Source of the DNA: Actinoplanes auranticolor
GTDB lineage: Bacteria > Actinomycetota > Actinomycetes > Mycobacteriales > Micromonosporaceae
Direction: 5' to 3'
Length of the DNA: 64,000 bases
Assembly (NCBI RefSeq): GCF_018332655.1
Contig: NZ_BOQL01000026.1
Coordinates: 310,001-374,000, forward strand
Shown: in pieces, positions 50,526-59,779 of the stretch
How the letters are laid out: every line of letters starts with the position of its first letter
Numbering within the stretch: position 1 is the first letter of the stretch
Position numbers and translations under genes: made by a program
The notes under the pieces: generated by a model
Told to the model about the DNA's origin: nothing
Databases searched by the model: none
What the model saw: the letters and a program-made list of their open reading frames with translations, nothing else

Positions 50526-51502
50526 CAGTCCTCACCCGTGATCTCGATGCGGAGGGCGACCGGGAGTCCGGCCGCGTCGACGTCGAGGTGGACGGGGAAG
50601 AAGCCGTCTCCCACGGACGTCATCGCCAACAGAATGTCCGCGCCGTCGACCTGGATCACGCCCGCCTCGTGGTCGGAAGCCCGTACCGCGGCCATCACCT
50701 GCCAGTGGTGCGAGTGCGGCCGGAAGTCGAAGGCGAACGTCGGCCCGCCGGGCTCGTTACGCCGGCGCTCGACGGCGAGTCCTCGCTCGTACGCCTCCCC
50801 GGCCGGCAGGTCCACCCATCCGTACCCGGCATCGGGGGAGCCGCCGAGCCGGGGCGCGCCGAACTCGGCCGCGACCTGCTCCTGGTCGCGGCCCCAGAGG
50901 ACCAGATCGGCCAGCCCGTCCAGCGACAGGGTGTGCTCCCACGAGTTCAGCGCGTCCGCGTCGGCGAAGACGAACCGCGCGTGGTCGATCCCGAGCTCCC
51001 AGAACACCCAGGAGTCGGCGACCGGCGCGGCACTGAACGCGATCCGCATGGACCGCCAGCCGTGCTCGCCGGGGACAGCGGTGACCGGCAGAGCCCGGTC
51101 GGCCGGTGCCTCGATCGCCAGCACCGGAACGCCCATGACGATGAATCCCGGCTCCCGGTGCGCGACCGCGTGCCGTACCCGTTCCCGGTGGGGGACCGGC
51201 TGGTCGAACGCCCGCAGGCTCGCGTCGTGCCCGCGCTCCCGGCAGTGGCCGTCGAACGTCGCGGTGAACTCGGCCACGGCGTGGGCGGGGATGTCGTACA
51301 GGCGGGTGCCGGTCTGCCGGTCGAAGGACTCGGCCGCGGCCTCGGCATCGGATCCCACGACCGCGAAGTCGGTCGCCGGGCGCTCCTCGTCGTCCGGTAC
51401 GCGGGCGCCCGACCACAGCTCGAGGTAACCACCATCCATGATTACCAACTGGCCCGACGGGCACGTCACCTGGCCGAGCTCCACCTCGATCGTCACGATC
51501 AC
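50525..51502 (-). CDS. Unknown soluble protein, partly DUF4241-like
   Basis: A 325-residue protein. Its C-terminus (LLAMTSVGDGFFPVHLDVDAAG) resembles the end of DUF4241 proteins, suggesting a distant relative or duplication of its neighbour. A middle stretch holds repeated WxxW/HH patterns (HSHHWQVMAAV). No signal peptide or membrane helix is present. It is coupled to the next gene by a 1-base overlap and follows the kinase-like gene after 17 bases. I cannot assign a function. Confidence 0.65.
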   Translation of the reverse strand: MIVTIEVELGQVTCPSGQLVIMDGGYLELWSGARVPDDEERPATDFAVVGSDAEAAAESFDRQTGTRLYDIPAHAVAEFTATFDGHCRERGHDASLRAFDQPVPHRERVRHAVAHREPGFIVMGVPVLAIEAPADRALPVTAVPGEHGWRSMRIAFSAAPVADSWVFWELGIDHARFVFADADALNSWEHTLSLDGLADLVLWGRDQEQVAAEFGAPRLGGSPDAGYGWVDLPAGEAYERGLAVERRRNEPGGPTFAFDFRPHSHHWQVMAAVRASDHEAGVIQVDGADILLAMTSVGDGFFPVHLDVDAAGLPVALRIEITGED

Positions 51503-51519
51503 GAAGTCTAGGCGCGGGG

Positions 51520-52314
51520 TCAGTCACAGACGGCACGGCGGATCATCGTGCGGTGCCGGGCGATCCACGACGCGCTGCGCGCCCGCCAGGCAATGCCCCA
51601 GAGCACCGGATAGCCGTTCTGAGCGACGGCCGCGGTGCTGTCGATCGTGACGCCTCCGGCGACAGCCTCGTGACGGGCGCCGTGGGCGGCAACGTCGGAA
51701 AGGCGATCAACGAGTTCGTCACGCGCGGCTCGTGGCAGGCCGTACCCGTCGACGATGGCCCTGGCCTGACGGGCGCGAGCGGTGGCCTCGGGCAGCCCGT
51801 GCATTTCCGCTATGTCGTCGTCGACGAGGTGGGCGTTCAGCCAGACGGCTTCGGCGAGCTCCCACAGCCGATCCACCGGCCCGGCGAACTCCCAGTCGAT
51901 GAATGCCTCCGCCTGCCCGTACCGGCCGACGATGTTCCACGGACCGGTATCACAGTGGCCGATCACGATGTCCGTACCGCGCAAATCCCGCAACCAGTTC
52001 GGCTGCCAGACCGCGCCGGCAGGCGGTGTGAATGTGGCCGTGGCGTCGTGCAAACCGCGCAACAGCGTCCCGACCGCGCCCACAGCGTCGTCCGGCCAGG
52101 CGTGCGGATGAGGCGACTCCCCAGGCACGAAGCTGTACCCGGCGCCGACAACGCGTGGCGCGCCCACGAACCCGACCCTCTCGAGATGCCCGAGCAGAGC
52201 GAACACCGCAGGCGTCCAAGGCCCCGCCGCCTTACGGACCACGCCGTCGAGGAGAACCGCATCCGCGACGTGAGTGCCCGATCCCCATGTACCGAGTCGC
52301 TCCGGAGTGGTCAT
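51520..52314 (-). CDS. APH/choline-kinase-like phosphotransferase
   Basis: A 264-residue kinase-fold protein. The catalytic-loop motif is HCDTGPWNIV (about residues 116-125) instead of the usual HGD, followed by AFIDWEFAGPVDRLWELA. The family includes antibiotic and choline kinases, but this actinobacterial subgroup has no defined substrate. Asp and Asn of the catalytic loop are retained, so activity is possible. Its ATG shares one base with the stop of the preceding gene. Confidence 0.8.
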   Translation of the reverse strand: MTTPERLGTWGSGTHVADAVLLDGVVRKAAGPWTPAVFALLGHLERVGFVGAPRVVGAGYSFVPGESPHPHAWPDDAVGAVGTLLRGLHDATATFTPPAGAVWQPNWLRDLRGTDIVIGHCDTGPWNIVGRYGQAEAFIDWEFAGPVDRLWELAEAVWLNAHLVDDDIAEMHGLPEATARARQARAIVDGYGLPRAARDELVDRLSDVAAHGARHEAVAGGVTIDSTAAVAQNGYPVLWGIAWRARSASWIARHRTMIRRAVCD

Positions 52315-52877
52315 CACTGCATGGCCGTCGAGAAGGGATGGTCGAACGAGGCGGGGCAGTGGAACACGTACCAGTCGAAGCCGCGCCCGATGAAAACCCC
52401 GGTCAGGGGATCGGCCGTGTCGGCCGGCTCCTCGACCGGCCACCAGAGCCCGGCCGCGTCCCACTCGCCGTGACCGATGGTGAACAACAGTGACATCTCC
52501 GTGCCGCACGTTGAGCAGTTCACCGTCCAGGGACCGCTCATCCGCCACGAGGGGAAGCCGCCCACCTTCCACCCCGGCACCACGGACCACGCCGAGTAGC
52601 CGAGCCCGTCGCCATTCTTCTCCCACTCGGCGATCCGGTCCTGCAAATCCTGGGGCAGCAACTCCACGTACCGGTAGTCGACGAGCTGTTCCGGATGCAC
52701 GACACCCCGGTTCGGCAGATACGGCTCCTCCACCACCGCCGGTTCGGGCGCGCTCACCAGCGGCCGGCCCACATCAGCAGCACGCCGCCACCGCAACACC
52801 GGAATCATGGGAACCGGCCCATGAACCAACTCCTCCGGCTCGGAAAAACGAACGTCCGGCAACTCAGCCTGCTCCAC
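52314..52877 (-). CDS. DUF1963 (YwqG)-like protein
   Basis: A 187-residue protein. The second half matches the YwqG pattern: GWKVGGFPSW at about residues 102-111, then CSTCGTEMSLLFTIGHGEWD with a CxxC, and a C-terminal VFHCPASFDHPF. The cysteines suggest metal binding. Family function is unknown. It is the first gene of the four-gene minus-strand unit and lies 22 bases downstream of the subtilase stop-side region. Confidence 0.68.
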   Translation of the reverse strand: MEQAELPDVRFSEPEELVHGPVPMIPVLRWRRAADVGRPLVSAPEPAVVEEPYLPNRGVVHPEQLVDYRYVELLPQDLQDRIAEWEKNGDGLGYSAWSVVPGWKVGGFPSWRMSGPWTVNCSTCGTEMSLLFTIGHGEWDAAGLWWPVEEPADTADPLTGVFIGRGFDWYVFHCPASFDHPFSTAMQ

Positions 52878-52899
52878 ACCATGCTGCTCAACGACTGAT

Positions 52900-54084
52900 T
52901 CAGAGGCCGCCCGTGTAGAGCAGCCGGTTCGGTGAGCCGGTGCCGGGGCTCGTCACGACGCCCGTGGTGGCATTGCTGACGATGGCACTGTGCACCTGCG
53001 CCGGGGTGTCGCCGGGGTGGGTGGCCAGATACAGCGCGGCGGCGCCGGCCACGTGCGGTGCGGCCATCGACGTGCCGCTGATCGTGTTCGTGGCGGTGTC
53101 GTTGGTGGACCAGCTCGACGTGATGCTGATGCCGGGGGCGAAGACGTCGACGCAGGTGCCGCGGTTGGCCCACGACTGCTTGGCGTCGCTGCTGTTGGTC
53201 GCGGAGACCGTCAGCGCGGTCGGGACCCGGGCCGGGGACTGGGTGCAGGCGTCCAGGGCGAACAGGCCGAACAGGCCGTTGCCGGCCGCGATCGCGTAGC
53301 TGACCCCGGAAGCGATCGACGCGCGTACCGCGTTGTCCAGGGCGGTGTCGGCGCTGCCGCCGAGGCTCATGTTGGCGACGGCGGGCTTGACCGCGTTGGC
53401 GGTGACCCAGTCGATGCCGGCGGCGACCTGCGCGGTGGTCCCGCTGCCCTCGCAGTTGAGCACGCGCACGGCGACGAGCTGGACGCCTTTGGCGACGCCG
53501 TGGGCGCTGCCGCCGACGGTGCCCGCGACGTGCGTACCGTGGCCGTTGCAGTCGTCGGCGGTGCCGCCGTCGACCGCGTCGTGTCCGCTGACGGCGCGCC
53601 CGCCGAAGTCCGCGTGGGTGGTGCGGATGCCGGTGTCGATGATGTACGCGTGCACGTTCGCCGCGGTCGTGGAGTAGGTGTACGCCTGGTCCAGTGGGCG
53701 GTTGCGCTGGTCAATGCGGTCCAGGCCGTAGGACGGCGGGTTGGTCTGCGTCTCGGAGGCCCGGTGGATCACGTTGGGCTGCACGAACGCGACGTCCGGG
53801 TCGGCGGCCACCTGCCGCGCCTGGCGCGCCGACATCGTCGCCGCGAAACCGTTGAAGACCTTGGTGTACGTGTGCACCACGGTCGCGTCGTGCTCGGCGG
53901 CCACCGTGCGGGCGACCCTGCCGGACTTGAGGACGACGACGTAACTGTCCGGCACCACCTCGGCCCCGGACACCGACAGTACGTCCGCCTCGGCCGGTGC
54001 CGCCTGCGCACCGTTGGTGAAACCGAGGACCGACAATACGATCACGCCTGCTGCTGCGGCGCCTCGACGGATGGCTGTTCTCAC
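52900..54084 (-). CDS. Secreted subtilisin-like serine protease (S8, proteinase K type)
   Basis: A 394-residue preproprotein: signal peptide to about residue 29, inhibitor I9 propeptide (about 45-110, SYVVVLKSGRV), then the catalytic domain. The triad is Asp150 (IIDTG), His182 (GHGTHVAG) and Ser339 (SGTSMAAPH). It is close in form to aqualysin and actinobacterial secreted proteases. Extra cysteines in CNGHGTH and LNCEG likely form disulfides. The GTG at 54084 is preceded by GGGGAGG. It should degrade protein outside the cell. Confidence 0.95.
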   Translation of the reverse strand: MRTAIRRGAAAAGVIVLSVLGFTNGAQAAPAEADVLSVSGAEVVPDSYVVVLKSGRVARTVAAEHDATVVHTYTKVFNGFAATMSARQARQVAADPDVAFVQPNVIHRASETQTNPPSYGLDRIDQRNRPLDQAYTYSTTAANVHAYIIDTGIRTTHADFGGRAVSGHDAVDGGTADDCNGHGTHVAGTVGGSAHGVAKGVQLVAVRVLNCEGSGTTAQVAAGIDWVTANAVKPAVANMSLGGSADTALDNAVRASIASGVSYAIAAGNGLFGLFALDACTQSPARVPTALTVSATNSSDAKQSWANRGTCVDVFAPGISITSSWSTNDTATNTISGTSMAAPHVAGAAALYLATHPGDTPAQVHSAIVSNATTGVVTSPGTGSPNRLLYTGGL

Positions 54085-54204
54085 CGGAGCCTCCCCACAT
54101 TGGGTGGTCACGCAACCACGTGACGTGACGCTAGCAGCCGGATCGACGCCTGTGAATAATGGATCTCCCGGCGCTTGCCGCGCGGGGCAGGGAAGGAAGC
54201 GGCT

Positions 54205-54930
54205 GTGGGCGCACTTCGGCATCTCGCCGGGCGGGTCTGGATCCATCCTCACGATCCGGACCCGGCCCGGGTGCAGGGCTGTGTCGCGGTGATCGCCGAC
54301 GACGCCGGCAGCGTGCTGGTCGACGCGGGCAACAGCCCGGCCGTGGCGCAACGTGTGCGCGAGGCCGTCGTGACCGCCGGTCTGCCTCTGCCGCGCCGGC
54401 TGATCTACACCCATCACCACTGGGACCACGTCTGGGGCGCCTGCGCCTGGCCCGACGTGGAGATCATCGGCCACCGCGCCGGTGCACGCATCCTGCGCGC
54501 CGAGGCCGGCCGGCCGTGGAGCGAGGCGTACGTGCGGGAGCTGGCCGCCGGGAACGAGCGGATGATCCCGAGCTGCACGGCCCGGATCGCGGCGATGTCC
54601 GGGCTCTGGGACGGCTTCACCGTCGTCGCGCCACACGTCGAGTTCGACGACGTGCTCACGCTTCCCGGTGGCGTCGAGGTCCGGCACGTCGGCGGTGGCC
54701 ACGCCGAGGATTCCACGGTGGTGGTCGTGCCGGATTCGGGAGTGGTGTTGCTGGGCGACTGCTTCTACCCGCCGCCGCTGCACCTGCGGCAGCCGGACGA
54801 CGGGCTCGACCTCGCCCTGATCCACCGCCTGCTCGCCGACTTCCCTCCCTCCCGGTTCTCCTGGTACGCCGACAGCCACGACGAGCCGAAGCCCAGCGCA
54901 CTCCTGGAGAGCATTCTCCGGGCGCCCTAA
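54205..54930 (+). CDS. Metallo-beta-lactamase-fold hydrolase
   Basis: A 241-residue protein with zinc-ligand motif THHHWDHVWG at about residue 70 and later GGGHAEDS, GDCFYPP and SWYADSHDE. It resembles small glyoxalase-II-like hydrolases. The GTG at 54205 follows GGAAGGAA and gives a start in line with relatives; the reading frame is open further upstream without good signals. It converges with a 4-base overlap on the next gene. The substrate is unknown. Confidence 0.82.
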   Translation: MGALRHLAGRVWIHPHDPDPARVQGCVAVIADDAGSVLVDAGNSPAVAQRVREAVVTAGLPLPRRLIYTHHHWDHVWGACAWPDVEIIGHRAGARILRAEAGRPWSEAYVRELAAGNERMIPSCTARIAAMSGLWDGFTVVAPHVEFDDVLTLPGGVEVRHVGGGHAEDSTVVVVPDSGVVLLGDCFYPPPLHLRQPDDGLDLALIHRLLADFPPSRFSWYADSHDEPKPSALLESILRAP

Positions 54931-55400
54931 TCGCCCCGGCCGGAAGCGATGATCAGGTACGTGTGGTCCGGCTGGGTCTGCGGCAGGCGCATCATGGTGA
55001 GCCGGACCTCGCGCGGCCACCACCGGGTCGGTTCCCGCCAGGCGCACTCCACGATCGGGGCCGCGGGGTCGTCGGCGCAGTCACCGAGCTGCTCCCAGTG
55101 ATCGAGCTGCGTGGCGACGATCTTCCGCGCCTGCAGCCACGGGGATCTCGCCGGCAAGGAATAGGTGTGCACCGTCGCGTCTCCGCGATCGCTGCGCAGG
55201 CCGAGCGCCATGATGTGGGCCCGGTCGATGACGACCCGCTCAGCGGCGGGAGGTTGGGGGACCGCTCCGGCGGGCGGGGTGATCGTGCGCGGGACGCCGG
55301 CGGCTCTCCACCGTACGAGAGTCATCGCCCCCAGGGCGAGGATGACGACCGCCAGGACCCCAGCGAGGGCGGCGCCCAGGCGCCGTCGACCGATCCGCAC
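54927..55400 (-). CDS. Small membrane-anchored protein of unknown function
   Basis: A 157-residue protein from the GTG at 55400. One transmembrane helix (about residues 8-30) is followed by a proline-rich stretch and an extracytoplasmic domain with two cysteines (LGDCADD, VECAWREP) suited to a disulfide. TACGCT ends 6 bases before the GTG, supporting this start as leaderless; the frame is open to 55427. The family is not recognised. Confidence 0.55.
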   Translation of the reverse strand: MRIGRRRLGAALAGVLAVVILALGAMTLVRWRAAGVPRTITPPAGAVPQPPAAERVVIDRAHIMALGLRSDRGDATVHTYSLPARSPWLQARKIVATQLDHWEQLGDCADDPAAPIVECAWREPTRWWPREVRLTMMRLPQTQPDHTYLIIASGRGD

Positions 55401-55464
55401 AGCCGCAGCGTAGGCGACCCGCACCACGCCGCCGGGTACGCCTCCGGTCGGAGGCGGACGCCGA

Positions 55465-55484
55465 CGTACGACTCAAGTCGTACG
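55465..55484. promoter_or_regulatory. Perfect 20-bp dyad upstream of the ABC/two-component operon
   Basis: CGTACGACT-CA-AGTCGTACG is a perfect 9-bp inverted repeat. Its core ACTCAAGT is the kind of dyad bound by NarL-family regulators such as the one encoded at the end of this operon. It lies 46 bp before the -10-like TAGCGT (55530-55535). Confidence 0.75.
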
Positions 55485-55501
55485 CGAAGGTCCATCATCA
55501 A

Positions 55502-55519
55502 GGTGGACGCGCGTCCACC
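55502..55519. promoter_or_regulatory. Perfect 18-bp palindrome in the -35 region of the ABC operon
   Basis: GGTGGACGC-GCGTCCACC has no spacer and is unrelated in sequence to the 20-bp dyad 17 bp upstream. It ends 10 bases before the -10-like TAGCGT, so its binder could block RNA polymerase. The binder is not encoded by an obvious gene in the operon. Confidence 0.65.
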
Positions 55520-55573
55520 GCTCGGCTCCTAGCGTCGTGGAGGTCCCCGGCCCCCGATCCACCTGGAGCTCCC

Positions 55574-56257
55574 GTGCCATCGTCACCCCTGCTCGTCGCC
55601 GACGACGTGAGCAAGTCGTTCGGTCTCACCCGGGCCCTGCACGGCGCGTCGCTGCAGGTCCACCCCGGTGAGGTGCTGGCGTTGACGGGCCCGTCGGGCT
55701 CTGGAAAGTCCACCCTGCTGCACTGCCTGTCCGGGATCCTGGCCCCGGACTCCGGCCGGGTGAGCTTCGAGGGCCGCGACCTGACCTCGCTGAACGACCG
55801 GGAGCGCAGCGCGCTGCGGCGGGACGCGTTCGGCTTCGTCTTCCAGTTCGGCCAGCTGGTGCCCGAGCTCACCTGCCTGGAGAACGTCGCGTTGCCGCTG
55901 CGGCTCGCCGGCGTACGGCGCACCCGGGCCGAACGGCGGGCGGCCGAGCTGCTCGTGCAGCTGGAAGTGGTCGAGGTGGCCGGCAAGCGCCCCGGGCAGG
56001 CGTCCGGCGGGCAGGCCCAGCGGGTCGCGGTGGCCCGCGCGCTGATCACCTCACCCCGGGTGATCTTCGCCGATGAGCCGACCGGTGCGCTCGACTCCCG
56101 CAACGGTGAGCACGTGATGCGGTTGCTGGTCGCCGCCGCGAAGGAGCAGGGAAGCGCGGTCGTGCTGGTCACCCACGAGCCGCCGATCGCGTCGTACGCC
56201 GATCGCGAGGTCACCTTCCGCGACGGTGCCGCCGTCTCCGCCGCGGTCGCCCGATGA
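55574..56257 (+). CDS. MacB/LolD-type ABC ATPase
   Basis: A 227-residue ATPase with Walker A GPSGSGKST at about residue 41, signature ASGGQAQRVAVARAL, Walker B VIFADEPTGALDS and H-loop VTHEPP. It belongs to the type VII (mechanotransmission or export) family that pairs with FtsX-like permeases, as does the next gene. GGAG precedes the GTG at 55574. It is first in a four-gene operon with a permease and a two-component system, typical of antimicrobial-peptide or lipid-stress exporters. Confidence 0.93.
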   Translation: MPSSPLLVADDVSKSFGLTRALHGASLQVHPGEVLALTGPSGSGKSTLLHCLSGILAPDSGRVSFEGRDLTSLNDRERSALRRDAFGFVFQFGQLVPELTCLENVALPLRLAGVRRTRAERRAAELLVQLEVVEVAGKRPGQASGGQAQRVAVARALITSPRVIFADEPTGALDSRNGEHVMRLLVAAAKEQGSAVVLVTHEPPIASYADREVTFRDGAAVSAAVAR

Positions 56258-58560
56258 GCGCCGCGCAGCGCGGCCGCCGGGGCCGGTTCGCCTGGCTGGG
56301 CGACCTCGTCCTGGGGGTACGGCTGAGCGTGTCGGGCGGGCGTTCCGGCTGGCTGCGGCTCGCCCTGATCGCGGCCGGAGTGGGCCTCGGCGTGGGGATG
56401 CTGCTGATGCTGGCCGGTGCGCCGACCGCGGTGGGGGCCCGCGAGGAGCGACGGGCCGACCGGGCGATGGGTGCGACCGTCGAGCAGGCCGGGCCGGGCA
56501 CGCTGCTGGCGCTGACCACGGAGACCCGGTTCCGCGACGAGCCCGTGCGGGGCAGGATCCTGCGCGCCGAGGGGGACCGCGCGCCGGCGCCGCCCGGGGT
56601 GGCGCGGATGCCGGCGCCCGGAGAGCTGTACGTCTCACCGGCGCTGGCCGACCTCATCGCCGGCCCCGGTGGTGAGCTGCTGCCGGCGCGGTGGTCCGCC
56701 ACGGTGGCCGGCACGATCGCACCGCAGGGCCTCTCCGGGCCTGACGAGGTCTACTTCTACGTCGGGTCCGGCACGCTGACCACCGAGGACGGGGCGGCAC
56801 GCATCGCCTCGTTCGGTGCGGACAGCTCACCGACGACCGACCCGCTGATCGTGGTGCTGGCCGTCATCGGGTCGGCCGTCATGCTGCTGCCGGTGCTGGT
56901 GTTCGTCACGACGGCCGTACGGTTCGGCAGCGAGAGCCGGGAACGGCAGCTCGCCGCGATCCGGCTGGTCGGCGCGGACAGCCGGATGACCCGCCGGATC
57001 GCGGCCGGGGACGCCCTCATCGGCGCGGTGCTCGGACTCGCCGTCGGCGGCCTGGTCTTCCTCGGTCTGCGCCGGGTCGTCGGTGCCCTGCTGCCGGCCG
57101 ACTTCAGCCCGTACCCGGCGGATCTGCGCCCGGTGGCGGCGCTGCTCGCCATGATCCTGCTGATCGTGCCGGCCGGCGCGGTGGTGATGGCGCTGTCCGC
57201 GCTGCGCCGCGTCGTCATCGAGCCGCTCGGCGTGGTCCGCCGCAGCGGCGCGCGCCGCCGGCGGCTCTGGTGGCGGCTGGTCCCCCCGGGCGTCGGCGTG
57301 GCCCTGCTCTACCCCCTGCTCGGCGGGTTGCCCGACGACGTCGGGGCGGGCACCCGGACCCAGCTCGCGGCGGGGGCGATCCTGCTGCTGGCCGGCGTCG
57401 TCGTGCTGCTGCCCTGGCTCGTGCAGGCGGCCGTACGGCACCTCGGCGGCGGCAGCGTCGCATGGCAGCTCGGCCTCCGCCGCCTGCAGCTCGACAGCGA
57501 CACCGCCGTCCGTTTCGTCTCCGGTATCGCGGTGTCGGTGGCCGGCATCATCGCCGTCCAGGGCGTGCTCAGCACCTCGGTCGCCAACGCCGCCGGGGCC
57601 CAGCCGCCCGCCGACCGGTTCCAGGCCGTCGTCTACACCAACGGCGCCGACGGCACCGGCTGGGGCGCCGCCCTGGCCGGCACCCCGGGCGTCCAGGCGG
57701 TGCGCACCTCCGGCTACGGCTACCTGCGTGCGGACCGGGAGCAGATGGGCGTGACCGTCCGGGTGGGCGACTGCGAGGTGCTCCGGCAGTACGCGCCGCT
57801 GCCGTCCTGCGCGGAGGGGGACAGCTTCCGGGCCGTCCACCCGGGCTGGGAGAGCCCCGAGCTGGCTCCCGGAGTCACGGCCGCCTTCCACGGCAGCGAC
57901 GACACCGCGCCGCTCTCGCAGTGGAAGGTGCCCACCGGCCTCCCGGCCGTGACGCTGTACGCCGGCGAAGCCGCCCCGGCGTCGTACCTGGCCACCCCGG
58001 CGGCGCTCGAGGTCCGTCCCGACCTGCGGGGCCTGCTGACCGACGGCTACCTGGTACGGCTGGATCCCGCCCGCCCGGAGGCCGTCGAGCGGGTCCGGAA
58101 CACCATGACGGGCCTGGCCCCGGCCGCACCCCTGCAGCTGTTCGGCGACGAGCGGATCGGCAACCAGTTCGGCGGGGCCCGGCAGGTGGCCCAGGGCTGC
58201 GCCGTGCTGCTCCTGCTGTTCATCGGCGCGAGCATGCTCGTCGGCGTCACCGAGCAGCTGCGCGAGCGCCGGCGGCTGCTGGCTGTGCTCGCCGCCTTCG
58301 GCACCCGGCGGCGGACGCTGTCGGCGTCGGTGCTCTACCAGGTGGCTGTCCCGGCCTCGATCGGACTGCTCCTGGCTGTCCTGATCGGCAGCAGCCTGTC
58401 GGCCGTCCTGCTCGCGGCCGTCCGGGCCCCGGTCGAGCTGGACTGGCCGGCGATCGCCGCGCTGACCGTCACGGTGGCCGGGATGGTCCTGGCCGTCACG
58501 GCCGCCGGCCTGCCCCTGCTGTTCCGGCTGCTGACGGTTCAGGAGCTGCGCAGTGAGTGA
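56254..58560 (+). CDS. FtsX/MacB-type ABC permease
   Basis: A 768-residue permease starting in the ATPase stop (ATGA). One N-terminal helix and a first extracytoplasmic stretch are followed by FtsX domains with helices at about 205-235, 250-275 and 290-315, more helices near 345-445, a large external domain (about 450-640), and a final FtsX domain (about 645-765). The repeat LAAIRLVGADSRMTRRI and LAVLAAFGTRRRTLSASV marks two FtsX repeats. It moves or senses a compound at the outer face with the coupled ATPase. Confidence 0.92.
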   Translation: MSAAQRGRRGRFAWLGDLVLGVRLSVSGGRSGWLRLALIAAGVGLGVGMLLMLAGAPTAVGAREERRADRAMGATVEQAGPGTLLALTTETRFRDEPVRGRILRAEGDRAPAPPGVARMPAPGELYVSPALADLIAGPGGELLPARWSATVAGTIAPQGLSGPDEVYFYVGSGTLTTEDGAARIASFGADSSPTTDPLIVVLAVIGSAVMLLPVLVFVTTAVRFGSESRERQLAAIRLVGADSRMTRRIAAGDALIGAVLGLAVGGLVFLGLRRVVGALLPADFSPYPADLRPVAALLAMILLIVPAGAVVMALSALRRVVIEPLGVVRRSGARRRRLWWRLVPPGVGVALLYPLLGGLPDDVGAGTRTQLAAGAILLLAGVVVLLPWLVQAAVRHLGGGSVAWQLGLRRLQLDSDTAVRFVSGIAVSVAGIIAVQGVLSTSVANAAGAQPPADRFQAVVYTNGADGTGWGAALAGTPGVQAVRTSGYGYLRADREQMGVTVRVGDCEVLRQYAPLPSCAEGDSFRAVHPGWESPELAPGVTAAFHGSDDTAPLSQWKVPTGLPAVTLYAGEAAPASYLATPAALEVRPDLRGLLTDGYLVRLDPARPEAVERVRNTMTGLAPAAPLQLFGDERIGNQFGGARQVAQGCAVLLLLFIGASMLVGVTEQLRERRRLLAVLAAFGTRRRTLSASVLYQVAVPASIGLLLAVLIGSSLSAVLLAAVRAPVELDWPAIAALTVTVAGMVLAVTAAGLPLLFRLLTVQELRSE

Positions 58561-59779
58561 AGCCCCTACGCTGACCGGCATGTCGTTGCGCGCTCTGGCC
58601 CGCGACCGGGGCCTGTGGGGCGACCTGGCGGTGTCCTGCTCGGTGGCCGCCCTGTCCACGTGGTGGTGGCACCAGTTCCGGCTGGGCGGCCTGCTGTTCG
58701 GCGTGCTGGCGGGACTGGCCCTGCTGTGGCGGCGCCATCGGCCGGTCACCGTCCTCGCCGCCGTGGCGGTGCTGACCGCGGTGACCGCGACGATCGAGGT
58801 CAACGAGACGAAACTGCACGACGGCATGCTGCTGATCACGGTCGCCGTGGCGATGTACGCGGTCATCGTGTACGCCCCGACGCTGCGCCGGGCGGTGGCG
58901 GGCGGGATCGGCGGGTGGTTGTTCGCCTCCGTGCTGCTGCCGCTGCAGAACAACTCCCCGGCCGAGTGGTCGACGGTCTCGTTCCACGAGTTCGCGCGCG
59001 GCCAGGGGATCCTGCTGGGTTACGGGTCCGTGATCTGGGTGGCGGCCCTCAGCGTGCGGTACGTCGGCCAGCTGAAGATGAACACCTCCGAGCGCCGGCA
59101 GAGCGCCGAGCGGGAGCGCCGGCACGTGGCGCAGATCGCCGTGGCCGAGGAACGGGCCCGGATCGCCCGGGAGCTGCACGACATCGTCGCGCACTCGCTG
59201 TCGGTGATCATCCTGCAGGCCAACGGGGCCGCGTACGCGTTCGACCACGACCAGCAGCGGGCGCGCGAGGCGTTGCGGACGATCGGCACGACCGGCAGCG
59301 ACGCCCTGGAGGAGATCAGGCAGCTGGTCGAGCTGCTCCGGAGCGCCGGTGACGGCCCGCCCGACCGGGCCCCGGTCGCGCTGGACCAGGTCGGCGCCGT
59401 GGTGCAGCGGGCCCGTGACGCGGGCCTGACGGCCGGCCTGACCGTGCACGGCACCCCGCCCGAGGTGCCCGGGGGAGTGGCCCTGGCCGTCTGCCGGATC
59501 GTGCAGGAGTCGCTGACGAACACGTTGAAGCACGCCGGCCCGGAGCCCGTCGCCACCGTGACCGTCAGCTACCGGCCGGCGATGATCGACATCGAGGTGA
59601 CGGACACGGGCACTGCCGCGGAGCAGGCGGGCTCCGGCGGGCACGGGCTCATCGGCATGCGCGAGCGGGTGGCCCTGTACGGCGGCACCTTCGAGGCCGG
59701 GCCGCAGCCGGGCGGCGGCTGGCGGGTGCACGCCGGGATTCCCCTCACCGGCTCCGCCGCCCGGGTGGTGGCGGCGTGA
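58553..59779 (+). CDS. HisKA_3-type sensor histidine kinase
   Basis: A 408-residue kinase overlapping the permease end by 8 bases. Residues 25-170 hold about five transmembrane helices without a large sensor domain, as in kinases that take their signal from the neighbouring ABC permease. The phospho-acceptor His209 lies in ARELHDIVAHSLS. HATPase motifs NTLKHA and GHGLIGMRERV follow. The GTG at 58553 is the coupled start; ATG 58580 is an alternative. Confidence 0.92.
   Translation: MSEAPTLTGMSLRALARDRGLWGDLAVSCSVAALSTWWWHQFRLGGLLFGVLAGLALLWRRHRPVTVLAAVAVLTAVTATIEVNETKLHDGMLLITVAVAMYAVIVYAPTLRRAVAGGIGGWLFASVLLPLQNNSPAEWSTVSFHEFARGQGILLGYGSVIWVAALSVRYVGQLKMNTSERRQSAERERRHVAQIAVAEERARIARELHDIVAHSLSVIILQANGAAYAFDHDQQRAREALRTIGTTGSDALEEIRQLVELLRSAGDGPPDRAPVALDQVGAVVQRARDAGLTAGLTVHGTPPEVPGGVALAVCRIVQESLTNTLKHAGPEPVATVTVSYRPAMIDIEVTDTGTAAEQAGSGGHGLIGMRERVALYGGTFEAGPQPGGGWRVHAGIPLTGSAARVVAA

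Noticed and set aside
49419..52877. Toxin-immunity locus
   Set aside because: No polymorphic toxin, secretion signal or toxin domain is adjacent. It is kept only as a finding about an unusual conserved-looking unit.
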